A stretch of 64,000 nucleotides of DNA from Marivivens geojensis. GTDB lineage: Bacteria; Pseudomonadota; Alphaproteobacteria; Rhodobacterales; Rhodobacteraceae. Made by a program: the position numbers and the translations under genes. Below, in pieces: positions 29,500-38,595 of this stretch (position 1 is the stretch's first letter; each line of letters starts with the position of its first letter). Below the pieces are notes generated by a model, which did no database searches, was not told where the DNA came from, and saw only the letters and a program-made list of their open reading frames with translations. The DNA lies in the NCBI RefSeq assembly GCF_023540835.1, contig NZ_JALKCU010000001.1, positions 1,178,001-1,242,000 on the forward strand. Reading direction: 5' to 3'.

Positions 29500-30279
29500 G
29501 TGGATCTAGGTATATCTGGTAAACGAGCATTGGTCTGTGGCGCTTCCAAAGGTTTGGGGCGCGGCTGTGCAGAGGCCTTGGCCGAAGCAGGCGTGAATCT
29601 GGTGATCAACGCGCGGACCGCTGAGACGCTCGAACAGACGGCTGCTGAAATCCGTGCGAAATATGGTGTGACGGTAGAAACTGTTGCCTGTGACGTTACC
29701 ACTCCAGAGGGGCAAAAGCAGGTGATCAATGCGGCGCAAGGTGTTGATATCCTTGTCACCAATGCGGGTGGGCCGCCTCCGGGGATGTGGTCAGATTGGA
29801 ACCGCGACGATTTCATCAAAGCGCTTGATGCAAACATGTTGACGCCGGTTGCGCTAATGACCGCCCTGATGCCTGCGATGATTGAAAAAGGCTGGGGCCG
29901 CGTGGTGAACATCACCTCTCAGTCGGTGAAGGCGCCGATACCGCAATTGGGGCTGTCGAACTCTGCACGAGCGGGGCTGACAGGGTTTGTTGCTGGGACA
30001 TCGCGTCAAGTCGCGCCCTTTGGTGTGACGATCAACAATGTGCTGCCCGGTTTGCATGACACGGATCGCGCGCTCTCGCTCGATACTGGCGTGTCCAATG
30101 CCGAAGGGATCACCGTTGCCGACGCGCGTGCCAAACGTGAGGCCACGATTCCAGCGCGGCGCTATGGAACGACGACCGAATTCGGGGCTATGTGCGCGTT
30201 TCTCTGTTCGGAAAAGGCGGGCTTTATCGTGGGGCAGAACATCATGCTCGACGGGGGTGCGGCGAATATGACCATGTGA
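29500..30279 (+). CDS. Short-chain dehydrogenase-like protein with altered catalytic residues
   Basis: A 259-residue Rossmann protein of the FabG-like SDR type. The cofactor loop GASKGLGRG and the NAGG motif are intact, and the catalytic Ser (Ser140) is present. At the YxxxK position, 13 residues after Ser140, it reads Ser153-N-S-A-Arg157, so both the catalytic Tyr and Lys are replaced. This agrees with an atypical SDR subgroup that keeps dinucleotide binding; its activity is doubtful or different. It starts at GTG 29500 with AGGGAG eight bases before. It is divergent from the Hint gene; the 117-base gap is AT-rich (TATATATT at 29436-29443) but no convincing promoter pair was found. Confidence 0.85.
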   Translation: MDLGISGKRALVCGASKGLGRGCAEALAEAGVNLVINARTAETLEQTAAEIRAKYGVTVETVACDVTTPEGQKQVINAAQGVDILVTNAGGPPPGMWSDWNRDDFIKALDANMLTPVALMTALMPAMIEKGWGRVVNITSQSVKAPIPQLGLSNSARAGLTGFVAGTSRQVAPFGVTINNVLPGLHDTDRALSLDTGVSNAEGITVADARAKREATIPARRYGTTTEFGAMCAFLCSEKAGFIVGQNIMLDGGAANMTM

Positions 30280-30358
30280 TCCATGGACTTGCTCAAGGCG
30301 GGCGAGGTTGATAGGACGGGCCTATACCCGATTGAAGCTGTCGGAAATAGGAACCATC

Positions 30359-31441
30359 GTGTCGAACCCACCCCGCCTTGAAATCCGCAACATCCGCCGT
30401 TCGTTTGACGGACTGCCTGTTGTGGATGACGTATCGCTCTCGGTGATGCCGGGTCAGGTGACTTGCCTCTTGGGGCCGTCTGGCTGCGGTAAATCGACGA
30501 CACTGCGGATCATCGCGGGTGTTGATATGCAGGACAGCGGTGAAATTTATGTCGACGGCCAATTGGTTTGCGACACAGTTTACCGTGTCCCGCCCGAAGG
30601 CCGCTCCATCGGTTTGATGTTTCAGGACTTCGCCTTGTTTCCGCATCTCAGCGTCGCGGGCAACGTTGCTTTTGGCCTCAAAGGGGACAAACAGGACCAA
30701 CGCCGTCGAGTCGAGGAACTGCTCGATAAGGTCGACATGCTCCGTCATATCGACAGCTATCCGCACGAATTGTCTGGTGGGGAACAGCAGCGCGTTGCGC
30801 TAGCGCGGGCCCTGGCGCCGCGGCCTCGTATCATGCTGATGGACGAACCGTTTTCGGGCCTCGATAACCGCCTGCGAGACGGCATCCGCGATCAGACGCT
30901 AGAGGTTCTCAAGGACGAAGGCGCGGCTGTTCTGCTCGTCACTCACGAACCCGCTGAGGCTATGCGTATGGCGGATGAGATCGCGCTCATGCGCCGTGGT
31001 AAGATCGTTCAACAGGGTGCGCCCTATAACGTGTACAACGCGCCTGTTGATAAATCCGCCGCGGCTTTTTTCAGCGATATCAATGTGATCCACGGCAAAG
31101 TTCAGGGTGCTTTGGTCGAAACGGCCTTTGGTCAGTTCTTTGCGCCGGGGCAGCCCGATGGCACTGATGTGGACATCGTTATTCGGCCTCAGCACCTTCG
31201 GATCGACTTTGATCGACATGGGCGCGGCCCGAACCCGACCGTTGGGGACGGCGCACCTGCGCGGGGTATCGTGACCCGTTCGCGGTTCATGGGGGCGGAG
31301 AGCCTCGTTGAGTTCAAGATGGATTTCGACGGGTCCGTGTTGAAGGCTCAGGTCCCGAATGTATTCCTGCCTAAACCTGGAACGGCTCTCTGGCTTATGA
31401 TGCGGCGCGATCGCTGTTTCGTTTATCCTGTTAAGAAATAG
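30359..31441 (+). CDS. ABC transporter ATP-binding protein, ferric/thiamine importer type
   Basis: A 360-residue ATPase with GPSGCGKST (Walker A), QDFALFPHL (Q loop), LSGGEQQR (signature), IMLMDEPFSGLD (Walker B) and THEP (His switch). About 120 C-terminal residues form a TOBE-like regulatory region, as in FbpC, PotA and UgpC proteins. I choose GTG 30359, six bases after AGGAA, over an upstream start at 30308 which adds a non-conserved N-terminus. No permease or binding protein is adjacent, so it may serve a transporter encoded elsewhere. Its end overlaps the convergent regulator gene by 11 bases. Confidence 0.88.
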   Translation: MSNPPRLEIRNIRRSFDGLPVVDDVSLSVMPGQVTCLLGPSGCGKSTTLRIIAGVDMQDSGEIYVDGQLVCDTVYRVPPEGRSIGLMFQDFALFPHLSVAGNVAFGLKGDKQDQRRRVEELLDKVDMLRHIDSYPHELSGGEQQRVALARALAPRPRIMLMDEPFSGLDNRLRDGIRDQTLEVLKDEGAAVLLVTHEPAEAMRMADEIALMRRGKIVQQGAPYNVYNAPVDKSAAAFFSDINVIHGKVQGALVETAFGQFFAPGQPDGTDVDIVIRPQHLRIDFDRHGRGPNPTVGDGAPARGIVTRSRFMGAESLVEFKMDFDGSVLKAQVPNVFLPKPGTALWLMMRRDRCFVYPVKK

Positions 31442-32093
31442 AGCGCGCCGCCTTGTAGTCCGCCAGCGTTTTGCCCGTTTCGTTCACAAAGAGCGATGGG
31501 AGTTTGCGCAGTGCAGTGATGTCCTCAATTGGCAGATCATCAAACCCACGGGTCGTTTCGCACCACACCGTGCAGGTCCAAACCCGACCCCAATAATCCA
31601 GCCGCAAGGGTCGCACCGAGCGATCCTGTCCGTTGAGAGTTACGAGCAGTTTTTGCCGCGCACGGATCGCTTGCCGAAGGGCGGGCAGGTGAACGACGCC
31701 CTGCGTGCGGCTTGTGAAGGGGTAAATGGCAAGCCCATTCGTTGTCGTATGATCCACGTCTTCGGGCAGGGCAGCATCGAGTTTGTCGGCCAAGGTCTGT
31801 GCAGCCTCGGTCAGATCGGCCTCGCCCGATTGGGCGACGGCCATAAGGCCGAGGTGCAGCGCCTCAAGTTCTGCCATTGAGAGGTTCATCGCGGGCAGGG
31901 TGATCGGCGCGGTGATCCGATATCCCGTTCCGCGAGCCCCAACCATCGGCACGCCCGAGGCCATCAGTGTTTCCATGTCGCGATAGACTGTGCGCACGGT
32001 GACGCCCGTTTTCTCAGCAATATCAACGGCACGGTGCAGATCACCGTCCCGTAAAATCCGTATCAACTGTCGCAATCGATCCGTTCGTTTCAT
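31431..32093 (-). CDS. HTH/WYL-type transcriptional regulator (DeoR-like winged helix)
   Basis: A 220-residue protein. Residues 4-60 form a winged helix (RLRQLIRILRDGDLHRAVDI, then TVRTVYRDMETLMASG), and the wing GARGTGYRI follows. The C-terminal half (about 125-200) resembles the WYL ligand-sensing domain. Such proteins usually regulate themselves and nearby genes in response to nucleic acids or metabolites. It faces away from tatA across a 178-base region that contains four alternating TTGTC/GACAA half-sites, an obvious place for its operator. Whether it controls tatABC is not known. Confidence 0.85.
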   Translation of the reverse strand: MKRTDRLRQLIRILRDGDLHRAVDIAEKTGVTVRTVYRDMETLMASGVPMVGARGTGYRITAPITLPAMNLSMAELEALHLGLMAVAQSGEADLTEAAQTLADKLDAALPEDVDHTTTNGLAIYPFTSRTQGVVHLPALRQAIRARQKLLVTLNGQDRSVRPLRLDYWGRVWTCTVWCETTRGFDDLPIEDITALRKLPSLFVNETGKTLADYKAARSIS

Positions 32094-32098
32094 ACGGC

Positions 32099-32151
32099 TT
32101 TGTCGCAGCAGAATTCACTACTGACAAGTTTTTGTCACAAATATCGACAAA
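32099..32151. promoter_or_regulatory. Cluster of alternating TTGTC half-sites upstream of the WYL regulator and tatA
   Basis: TTTGTC (32099-32104), TGACAA (32122-32127), TTGTCA (32132-32137) and GACAAA (32146-32151). The second and third make a perfect 6-bp inverted repeat with a 4-base spacer, and TTTGTC with GACAAA around nine bases makes another. The elements begin within 10 bases of the regulator start codon. I interpret this as an operator region, most simply autoregulatory. Confidence 0.5.
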
Positions 32152-32271
32152 CTTTTCAGAAACTCGCCGCCAGAAGCGATTTCGCGCTTTTCACCGCTTG
32201 GGAAACTCGCAACAGTCGGGGTCACAGAATTTTCGGGCGGCAGAGGCCGACCCGCACATAGGGAGACTATC

Positions 32272-32487
32272 ATGCTCAACAATATCGGCCCGATGGGCCT
32301 CATCCTGATCGCAGTTGTTGTTCTGGTCATGTTTGGCCGCGGCAAAATCTCGGGCATCATGGGCGAAGTGGGTAAAGGCATCACCTCGTTCAAAAAAGGC
32401 ATCAGCGAAGGCGAAAAAGAGCTGGAAGCTGCAAAAGCTGAAGCAGCAAAAGACGTCACCCCCGAGTCTGAAAAAGACAACGCCTAA
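32272..32487 (+). CDS. tatA: Sec-independent protein translocase subunit TatA
   Basis: A 71-residue pore-forming subunit of the twin-arginine translocase. It has one N-terminal membrane helix (about 7-20), the FGRGKISGIMGEVGKGI hinge and amphipathic helix, and an acidic tail. GGGAG lies six bases before the ATG. It is the first gene of tatABC, which exports folded, cofactor-containing proteins such as molybdoenzymes and iron-sulfur proteins. Confidence 0.95.
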   Translation: MLNNIGPMGLILIAVVVLVMFGRGKISGIMGEVGKGITSFKKGISEGEKELEAAKAEAAKDVTPESEKDNA

Positions 32488-32508
32488 TCAACGCGAAGGA
32501 ACGCCGCT

Positions 32509-32943
32509 ATGTTTGGCATGGGCTGGAGCGAGATGGTCCTCATCGGCATCGTCGCGCTGATTGTGGTTGGACCGCAGGAATTGCCGGGATTGTTCCGCAC
32601 CGTCGGGCAATACGTCGGTAAGGCCAAAGGGATGGCCCGCGAATTCAGCCGCGCGATGGATCAAGCGGCGGATCAGTCGGGGATGAAGGACATCAACAAA
32701 ACCCTGAAGGCCGCGTCGAACCCGACGCAGTTCGGCAAGGATGCGATCAAATCGACCTTGGATACCTCTTCGCTCACACCTGAGCGGGCAGAGACCAAAG
32801 AAAAGATGGATGCAGCCATGGCGAAGGCCGCTGAAGAGCGCAAAGCCCGCGAGGCAGCCGCAGCAGAGGCCGCTCTTGACGAGGCCGAAGCAGACTTGGC
32901 CGCGCTGCGTGACCCAAGCCCCAAGACCGAGGCACAAGAATGA
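32509..32943 (+). CDS. tatB: Sec-independent protein translocase subunit TatB
   Basis: A 144-residue substrate-receptor subunit with the conserved [21 protein letters not shown]-terminus and [14 protein letters not shown] hinge, a long amphipathic helix and an Ala/Glu/Lys-rich C-terminal coil from about residue 95. GAAGGAACG precedes the ATG. It overlaps tatC by four bases. Confidence 0.95.
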   Translation: MFGMGWSEMVLIGIVALIVVGPQELPGLFRTVGQYVGKAKGMAREFSRAMDQAADQSGMKDINKTLKAASNPTQFGKDAIKSTLDTSSLTPERAETKEKMDAAMAKAAEERKAREAAAAEAALDEAEADLAALRDPSPKTEAQE

Positions 32944-33794
32944 GCAACGCAGACGAAATCGAAGATACCTCTGCCCCGTTGATCGAACACCTTGCAGAAC
33001 TGCGGTCGCGGCTGATCAAGTCGCTCGGCGCTTTCGTAGTAGCGATGGTGATCTGTTTTACTGTTTGGAATCCGATATTCGATTTCCTGACGCAGCCGCT
33101 CTGTGATGCTCTGGCTGAAAACGGTCAGCAGGATTGTGGCCTCGTGATGATCGCCCTCCAAGAGGGTTTCTTTGTCGCGGTGTCAATCTCGATGCTTGGT
33201 GGTTTGGTCCTGTCGTTCCCAGTGATCAGCTACCAGCTTTGGCGGTTCGTTGCGCCTGGTCTGTATAAGTCGGAGAAAAACGCGTTCCTGCCGTTCCTTT
33301 TGGCCTCGCCGATCATGTTCATCCTCGGTGCTGCCTTTGCGTTCTACGTTATCACGCCGATGGCCTTCACGTTCTTCTTGAACTTCCAACAGGCAGGGGC
33401 GACCGCTGGGACCGAGGCAACTTCGGCAGGGATCAATTACCTCGGTTCGGCCCAGTCCTATCTGTCGCTAACGATGAAGTTCATCATCGCCTTTGGCCTC
33501 TGTTTCCAGTTGCCCGTTCTGCTGACCCTTATGGGCAAGGCGGGGTTGGTTTCGGCCGATGGTCTGCGGTCGGTTCGCAAATATGCGGTGGTCGGTATTC
33601 TGATCCTCGCTGCTATCGCGACTCCGCCTGATGTGGTGAGCCAGATTATCCTCTTCTCGGTCGTTTATGGCCTGTACGAAGTGTCGATCCAACTGGTGGC
33701 CCGTGTTGAAAAAGCGCGCATCGAACGTCTCAAGGCCGAAGGTCTGTATTTCGAGGACGATGATGACGAGGCCGACGACGAGGCAAAGGCATGA
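32940..33794 (+). CDS. tatC: Sec-independent protein translocase subunit TatC
   Basis: A 284-residue, six-helix subunit that recognises the twin-arginine signal. It shows [20 protein letters not shown] (N-terminal cytoplasmic helix with the conserved Glu), [20 protein letters not shown] and FGLCFQLPV. The C-terminus is an acidic tail ending [11 protein letters not shown]. It overlaps tatB at the 5' end and the DUF815 ATPase at the 3' end by four bases each. Confidence 0.96.
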   Translation: MSNADEIEDTSAPLIEHLAELRSRLIKSLGAFVVAMVICFTVWNPIFDFLTQPLCDALAENGQQDCGLVMIALQEGFFVAVSISMLGGLVLSFPVISYQLWRFVAPGLYKSEKNAFLPFLLASPIMFILGAAFAFYVITPMAFTFFLNFQQAGATAGTEATSAGINYLGSAQSYLSLTMKFIIAFGLCFQLPVLLTLMGKAGLVSADGLRSVRKYAVVGILILAAIATPPDVVSQIILFSVVYGLYEVSIQLVARVEKARIERLKAEGLYFEDDDDEADDEAKA

Positions 33795-34630
33795 ACGACG
33801 CGACCTTAACGCGTATCGCAGAGGCGCTAGAGCGGATCGCTCCGGCGCCTTTGGCCGCTCCGGACTTTGCCGCTGCCCAAGGGTTCGTTTGGCACACCAG
33901 CCCCGACCGGCTCGAACCAGTGACCAAGGTATCGCGGGTCGATGTCTCGCTCCTCGTTGGGGTGAACAGATCGCGTGACACGTTGATGGCCAACACCGAA
34001 CAGTTTGCCCGTGGGATGCCTGCCAACAACGCCCTTCTGTGGGGCGCGCGTGGTATGGGGAAATCCAGTTTGGTTAAGGCTGTGCATGGGAAGCTGGGCG
34101 AAACCTATCCCGACCTAAAGCTGATCGAGATCCAGCGCGAAGACCTTCCGTCGATTACGCGGTGCCTGAACTTGCTACGCGGCCGTCCTGAACGCTTTGT
34201 CCTGTTCTGTGACGACCTGTCGTTCAGCAATGATGATGCCCATTACAAATCGCTGAAGGCGGTGTTGGATGGCGGGATTGAGGGGCGTCCTGACAATGTG
34301 GTGCTCTATGCGACGTCGAACCGTCGCCACCTTATGCCGCGCGACATGATCGAGAACGAGCGCTCCACCGCGATCAACCCTGCGGAAGCGGTCGAAGAGA
34401 AGGTATCACTCTCGGATCGATTTGGTCTGTGGCTCGGTTTCCATCCGTGTTCGCAGGATGATTACCTTAATATGATCCGCGGATATTGCGCGTCCTATGG
34501 CGTCGAAATCGACGAAGAGACGCTCTGGGCCGAAGCCATCGAATGGCAAGCCACGAGAGGGAGCCGTTCTGGCCGTGTGGCGTGGCAGTATTTCACGGAC
34601 CTTGCTGGGCGCAAAGGCGTGACACTCTAA
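33791..34630 (+). CDS. DUF815-family ATPase
   Basis: A 279-residue AAA-type ATPase of the DUF815 family. The P-loop is [14 protein letters not shown], with a Walker B-like [10 protein letters not shown], then [28 protein letters not shown], which is the family hallmark. About 60 N-terminal residues are variable. It overlaps tatC by four bases, so it belongs to the tat operon here; I know of no functional link. Its role is unknown in all members I can recall. A GC-rich terminator lies right after the stop. Confidence 0.9.
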   Translation: MNDATLTRIAEALERIAPAPLAAPDFAAAQGFVWHTSPDRLEPVTKVSRVDVSLLVGVNRSRDTLMANTEQFARGMPANNALLWGARGMGKSSLVKAVHGKLGETYPDLKLIEIQREDLPSITRCLNLLRGRPERFVLFCDDLSFSNDDAHYKSLKAVLDGGIEGRPDNVVLYATSNRRHLMPRDMIENERSTAINPAEAVEEKVSLSDRFGLWLGFHPCSQDDYLNMIRGYCASYGVEIDEETLWAEAIEWQATRGSRSGRVAWQYFTDLAGRKGVTL

Positions 34631-34636
34631 CGAAAA

Positions 34637-34663
34637 CGGGCGGGGATTTCCCCGCCCGATTTA
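34637..34663. terminator. Terminator between the tat operon and nlpD
   Basis: CGGGCGGGG (34637-34645), loop ATTT, CCCCGCCCG (34650-34658), followed by ATTTAT. A very stable nine-base stem between convergent genes; the T-run is short, and AAAA before it allows some activity in the reverse direction. Confidence 0.75.
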
Positions 34664-34684
34664 TATCTTTGTGCTGTGGCCTGA

Positions 34685-35881
34685 TTAGGGCAGGTAGTCT
34701 TCGGGGTTGGCCGATTTCATACCCGACAGGCGCACTTCAAAATGGACGACCGCAGGGTTCGTGGCTTTCACCACGCCGATTTTTTGTCCCTGACGGACGC
34801 TTGCGCCCTCAGCGACAGTCAAACCGTCGAGGTTGGTGTAAACGGTCAACAGATCGGTCGCGTGACGGATCACAACAATCGCAATACCGTTAGTATCGCG
34901 GGTGATGGCTGCCACGGTCCCAGCGGCGGCGGCAACCACTTCGTCGCCCGCGCTCGCCGCGATGTCGATGCCTTCGTTGCTTCCAGCGGCGTAAGCGCGC
35001 ACGATGTTACCGCGTACTGGGTAAATCAGCGGAGCATTCGGGTTTGCCGCTGGCGTTGGCGTGCCGAGGTCAGGCGCAGCCACTGGGGCCACGTTTGCGG
35101 CTGCTGCAGGCGTTGTTGTCTCGGTCGGAAGTGGTGTTGCAGCCGACGGTGGAACTGGCGTTTGTGTGCCTTCACCCGGGGCGCTTTCTGGCTCTGTGAT
35201 GAGCGTCACGCCGCTTTGCGGGATCAAGAGCGACTGACCTTCGCGTACCGAAAGGTCAGACCCTAGACCGTTCCATTCGGCCAAGGTCCGCACAGGCAAA
35301 TTATAGAGACGCGCGATAGAGTATGCGGTCTCGTTCGGGCGCACGGTGTGGCGCAGTGGTTCAACGCCATCCATGATGGTCGCGGTTTGAGGTGCTGCCG
35401 CTGCGGGGGCGGTCGTGGTGGCTTGCGGACCAGCACGATCAATTGCGGCGGCGGCAAGCGTTGTCACATCAACTTCGGTCGGCTGGATAGGACCAGAGAT
35501 AACAGCGCCCGTAGCAGCCGAAGGTTCAGCCACGCGGTTCGGCAAGAGCAGCACGGCGCCTTGGTTCAGTGCGGTATCAACGCTGAGTGCGTTGGCACGG
35601 GCCAGCTCTGCTGCATTGATGTCCAGACGTTGGGCCACGGTTGTGACGGTGTCGCCGCGGATCGCTACGACCACTTGATAGTTCGGGTAGGAAATCACAC
35701 CGCGATTATCGGGCTCTGGACGGGGCGGCAGGTTGCGCGCCGCATTCGTGGTATCGAGCGTGTTGCCGCCCAAGTCCCGCATGTCCAAATCGAAATTCTC
35801 AAAGGTGTCTGCGCAGCCTGCCAATAGCGTCAGTGCGGCACCTGTGAACAGCGCAGTGCGCAGGGAATTTGCCTTGATCAT
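34685..35881 (-). CDS. nlpD: NlpD-like lipoprotein: two LysM domains and a degenerate LytM (M23) domain
   Basis: A 398-residue protein starting at ATG 35881 with the lipobox LAGC, so predicted to be an outer-membrane lipoprotein. Two LysM repeats (about 60-110 and 175-220) bind peptidoglycan, followed by a Thr/Pro/Ala-rich linker and a C-terminal LytM domain. Zinc-site residues are altered: the usual H of HxGIDI is Asn (NEGIDIAA) and the HxH pair is incomplete, only HFEVR being kept. Family knowledge: such inactive LytM proteins activate amidases during division. The surE-pcm-nlpD order is that of Escherichia coli, and an AMIN-type amidase gene is at 58271. Confidence 0.88.
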   Translation of the reverse strand: MIKANSLRTALFTGAALTLLAGCADTFENFDLDMRDLGGNTLDTTNAARNLPPRPEPDNRGVISYPNYQVVVAIRGDTVTTVAQRLDINAAELARANALSVDTALNQGAVLLLPNRVAEPSAATGAVISGPIQPTEVDVTTLAAAAIDRAGPQATTTAPAAAAPQTATIMDGVEPLRHTVRPNETAYSIARLYNLPVRTLAEWNGLGSDLSVREGQSLLIPQSGVTLITEPESAPGEGTQTPVPPSAATPLPTETTTPAAAANVAPVAAPDLGTPTPAANPNAPLIYPVRGNIVRAYAAGSNEGIDIAASAGDEVVAAAAGTVAAITRDTNGIAIVVIRHATDLLTVYTNLDGLTVAEGASVRQGQKIGVVKATNPAVVHFEVRLSGMKSANPEDYLP

Positions 35882-35927
35882 CACTCGATCCTCGTCTCTC
35901 TCGCCCTGTTGATCAGAGCTGTTTAGG

Positions 35928-36566
35928 TCAGTCGCCCAAGCCCTCGACCAGAGGGACAAAGCGGACAGGGCGTAATTCGTCGTAGTCAAATCCGTCCTCA
36001 GTGCGGGTGACACGGATCAGGCTTTGAACCGCATCGGATTGCCCCACTGGCAATACCATAATACCGCCAACGCGCAATTGCGCCAAGAGCGGACCGGGCG
36101 GGTCTTCGGCGGCTGCGGTCACGAGAATGCGATCAAACGGGGCCTGATCTGGCAAACCAAAGCTGCCATCGCCCACAAAAGGGATCACATTCGTCAGGTC
36201 GAGCCGTTCAAAAATCGCCTTCGCGTCGGTCACAAGGCGACGATAACGGTCGATGGTATAGACGCGGCGGGCGAGGTGGCTGAGGATCGCGGCTTGATAC
36301 CCAGAACCCGTACCGACCTCCAAAACCTTATCACGGCTGGTGACATTGAGGGCTTGGGTCATGATGCCAACGACCGACGGCTGGCTGATCGTTTGACCTG
36401 ACGCGATGGGCAGCGGCATGTCCTCGTAGGCACGATCCGCAAAGATGCCTTTGACGAACATTGCGCGGTCAACCCGTTCCATCGCCGTGAGCACACGTGC
36501 GTCCGTCACGCCCTTTGATCGTAGGGCGTAAAGGAACTGCATCTTGGCTTCGGCATCAAAGGTCAC
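35928..36566 (-). CDS. pcm: Protein-L-isoaspartate O-methyltransferase
   Basis: A 212-residue repair enzyme that methylates isoaspartyl residues of aged proteins with S-adenosylmethionine. Motif [16 protein letters not shown] binds SAM, and the pcm-specific [16 protein letters not shown] loop precedes it. The start overlaps the surE stop by four bases, and nlpD follows 46 bases downstream; the three form the classic stationary-phase group. Confidence 0.95.
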   Translation of the reverse strand: MTFDAEAKMQFLYALRSKGVTDARVLTAMERVDRAMFVKGIFADRAYEDMPLPIASGQTISQPSVVGIMTQALNVTSRDKVLEVGTGSGYQAAILSHLARRVYTIDRYRRLVTDAKAIFERLDLTNVIPFVGDGSFGLPDQAPFDRILVTAAAEDPPGPLLAQLRVGGIMVLPVGQSDAVQSLIRVTRTEDGFDYDELRPVRFVPLVEGLGD

Positions 36567-37348
36567 TCGAGCGCATCCCGCAGTTGGGCGAGGGTCGCGT
36601 GATCGGTGAGGTCCGCGCGCATCGGTGTGACGCTGATGTAACCATCAAGGTTGAGGGCCACATCGGTGTCGGGCAGGGTGCGAACCCGCTGATCGCCCCC
36701 TTTGACCCAAAGGAACTTGCGGCCCGAAGGCGACTGATGCGGCTCAACGGTAAAGGCGGTACCACGGCGGAAGCCCTGTGCGCCAACCTTCATCCCTTGA
36801 ACATCGGCAGCGGCAACGGGAGGGAAGTTGACGTTGTAGAATAGGCGATAATCCTCATCACCCCAGAGACCGTTTTTCAGCAAACGTCTCACCACGTCAG
36901 CACCGTGCTGGGCTGCGGCTTCGAACGGTTGGTCGAGGTCGGCATTGGCAGGGCCAAAGAACTGCGACATCGCGATGGCAGGGACACCTTGCAGCGAGGC
37001 CTCAATCGTGGCGCCGATGGTGCCCGAATACATGACGTTTTCGCCTGCGTTGTTGCCACGGTTCACACCAGAGAGCACGAGATCAGGCTTTTTGTCTGAC
37101 ATGACATCATAAAGACCTGCCAGAACGCAGTCCGCAGGCGATCCTTCAGCGGCGAAACGGCGTTCACCCAATTGCGCGATCATCGTGGGATGCGTGTAGC
37201 TGATGCAATGTCCCACGCCCGACTGTTCAAAGGCAGGCGCGACGGTCCAAACTTCACCATCGGGGCCAGCAACCTCTTGTGCGATTGCATGCAGCACCTT
37301 TAGGCCCGGTGCGTTGATCCCGTCATCGTTGGTAATAAGAATGCGCAT
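36563..37348 (-). CDS. surE: 5'/3'-nucleotidase SurE
   Basis: A 261-residue metal-dependent nucleotidase with [13 protein letters not shown] (metal site with the Asp pair), [32 protein letters not shown] and HPTMIAQ-type surroundings. I start at ATG 37348, which has AAGAGG five bases upstream; the GTG at 37354 sits against that ribosome site and is less likely. It is the first gene of the surE-pcm-nlpD group. Confidence 0.94.
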   Translation of the reverse strand: MRILITNDDGINAPGLKVLHAIAQEVAGPDGEVWTVAPAFEQSGVGHCISYTHPTMIAQLGERRFAAEGSPADCVLAGLYDVMSDKKPDLVLSGVNRGNNAGENVMYSGTIGATIEASLQGVPAIAMSQFFGPANADLDQPFEAAAQHGADVVRRLLKNGLWGDEDYRLFYNVNFPPVAAADVQGMKVGAQGFRRGTAFTVEPHQSPSGRKFLWVKGGDQRVRTLPDTDVALNLDGYISVTPMRADLTDHATLAQLRDALE

Positions 37349-37414
37349 GCTCACCTCTTTTGCTGACCTTCCTAAGCAGTTGAAGGCAAAGCGGCAAGCA
37401 TTGTCAGACCTGTT

Positions 37415-38068
37415 TTACGATAGGATTTCTGGCAGGAGACGTGCCGCCTCTTCGCGGATGTCGGTCAGTGGCGCGCGGTCTTCACCAGGGAAGAAGCGTG
37501 CACGCACAGCTGTCGGCATCGGGCGCGGGGTTAAAATCTTAACCATCGGGCCGATTTTCGCGGTTTCAGTCTGCCAGCTGCGCGCCATTGCGATCTGTGC
37601 GGCCTTGGACGCGCCATAGGCGCCAAAGAACGCCTCGCCCGCGCGTGGATCATCAAAGAACACTGCGCGGCCAGTGGTGCCCAAGAGTGGGGCCACATAG
37701 CTGATCAAGCGCTGGGTTGCTTTGACGTTGGTGAGGAATGCCTTGTCGTAGTCTTTTTCCGGCATGTCCGGAGCAGGCGACAGGGGCGGGGAAAAGATCG
37801 CGGAGTGGATCCAGAGGTCCAGTTTGCCCCAGCGGTCATAGACCGAGCGGCACAGCTGCTGCATCGCGGCCTCAACGGTGATGTCCATCGGCGCAAGCGA
37901 CGCTTCACCACCCTTGGCCTGAATGCGATCATCCAGTTCCTCAAGCGCGCCAGTGGTTTTGCCCACGGCGATAATGTGGTGCGTTTCGGCAAGCTGTTCG
38001 GCCAAGGCAGAGCCAAGTCCGCGCGAAGCGCCGGTGATCAGAGCGGTGGGGCGTGTATCTTGCGTCAT
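37415..38068 (-). CDS. Short-chain dehydrogenase/reductase
   Basis: A 217-residue SDR with the cofactor loop GASRGLG and a complete YGASK catalytic motif. The usual NAG motif is replaced by HSA (WIHSAIFSPPL), and the catalytic Ser position reads FFDDPRAG, so it is an atypical member. The start at ATG 38068 has GGAG four bases before; ATG 38077 is the alternative. It lies 66 bases before surE on the same strand. The substrate is unknown. Confidence 0.83.
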   Translation of the reverse strand: MTQDTRPTALITGASRGLGSALAEQLAETHHIIAVGKTTGALEELDDRIQAKGGEASLAPMDITVEAAMQQLCRSVYDRWGKLDLWIHSAIFSPPLSPAPDMPEKDYDKAFLTNVKATQRLISYVAPLLGTTGRAVFFDDPRAGEAFFGAYGASKAAQIAMARSWQTETAKIGPMVKILTPRPMPTAVRARFFPGEDRAPLTDIREEAARLLPEILS

Positions 38069-38132
38069 AGGCTCCATTTCGCACCTTGTTGCGTTTGGTG
38101 CAAGTGGGCTGTGATGCGGCGCTTTGGTCGGG

Positions 38133-38387
38133 TTAGTTCACCATCTGCAGAACAAGCTGCCCGTCCATTCCGGTGAGGATCACCGACTGTTCATCAATCG
38201 CGGTAATGCGGCCCGACAGTGTCGTGTCTCCCACCGAAACAAGGCGGACATATCCGATCCTGTTGCGCAGGATCGCTTGAGTGCCATCTGGTTTCACAAT
38301 CGTGCCAATGAGTGCCATTTGATCCAACGGCAGCACATCGACGACCGTTGCCGCTTGCGCGACAACGTTGTTGGTCATGCTCGTCAT
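38133..38387 (-). CDS. Small PilP-like protein
   Basis: An 84-residue protein. Residues 25-84 (LIGTIVKPDGTQAILRNRIG, then VSVGDTTLSGRITAIDEQSV, then ILTGMDGQLVLQM) follow the beta-sandwich pattern of the PilP/HofP homology region, in which a short domain handles ...G...A..R...G....V..GD...G..V..I. No signal peptide or lipobox is seen and no pilus genes are near, so a pilus role is not supported. Start ATG 38387 is the best guess, with ATG 38378 as alternative; neither has a good ribosome site. It sits between purF and the SDR gene. Confidence 0.55.
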   Translation of the reverse strand: MTSMTNNVVAQAATVVDVLPLDQMALIGTIVKPDGTQAILRNRIGYVRLVSVGDTTLSGRITAIDEQSVILTGMDGQLVLQMVN

Positions 38388-38440
38388 TTTCGGTCCATTA
38401 CCTGTGAGTGGTCGGACCGAGGTGGCATGTGGAAAACAGT

Positions 38441-38485
38441 AAAAAAACCCCACCTTGCACGTAAGGATAGGAGGCATAGGCGGGG
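38441..38485 (-). terminator. Probable terminator downstream of purF
   Basis: On the minus strand CCCCGCCT (38485-38478) pairs with AGGTGGGG (38455-38448), one G-U, across a 22-base loop, and a run of seven T (38447-38441) follows. The loop is long, so efficiency is uncertain. Confidence 0.5.
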
Positions 38486-38595
38486 AACTGCCAGTTCCTT
38501 GATTTCGATATATGCAAAAGAAATAAGGGCCGCCACATTGGGCGACCCTGATCTTGCACGACCGAGCAAGGTGATTTCCGAACGGTTAAGTCACC

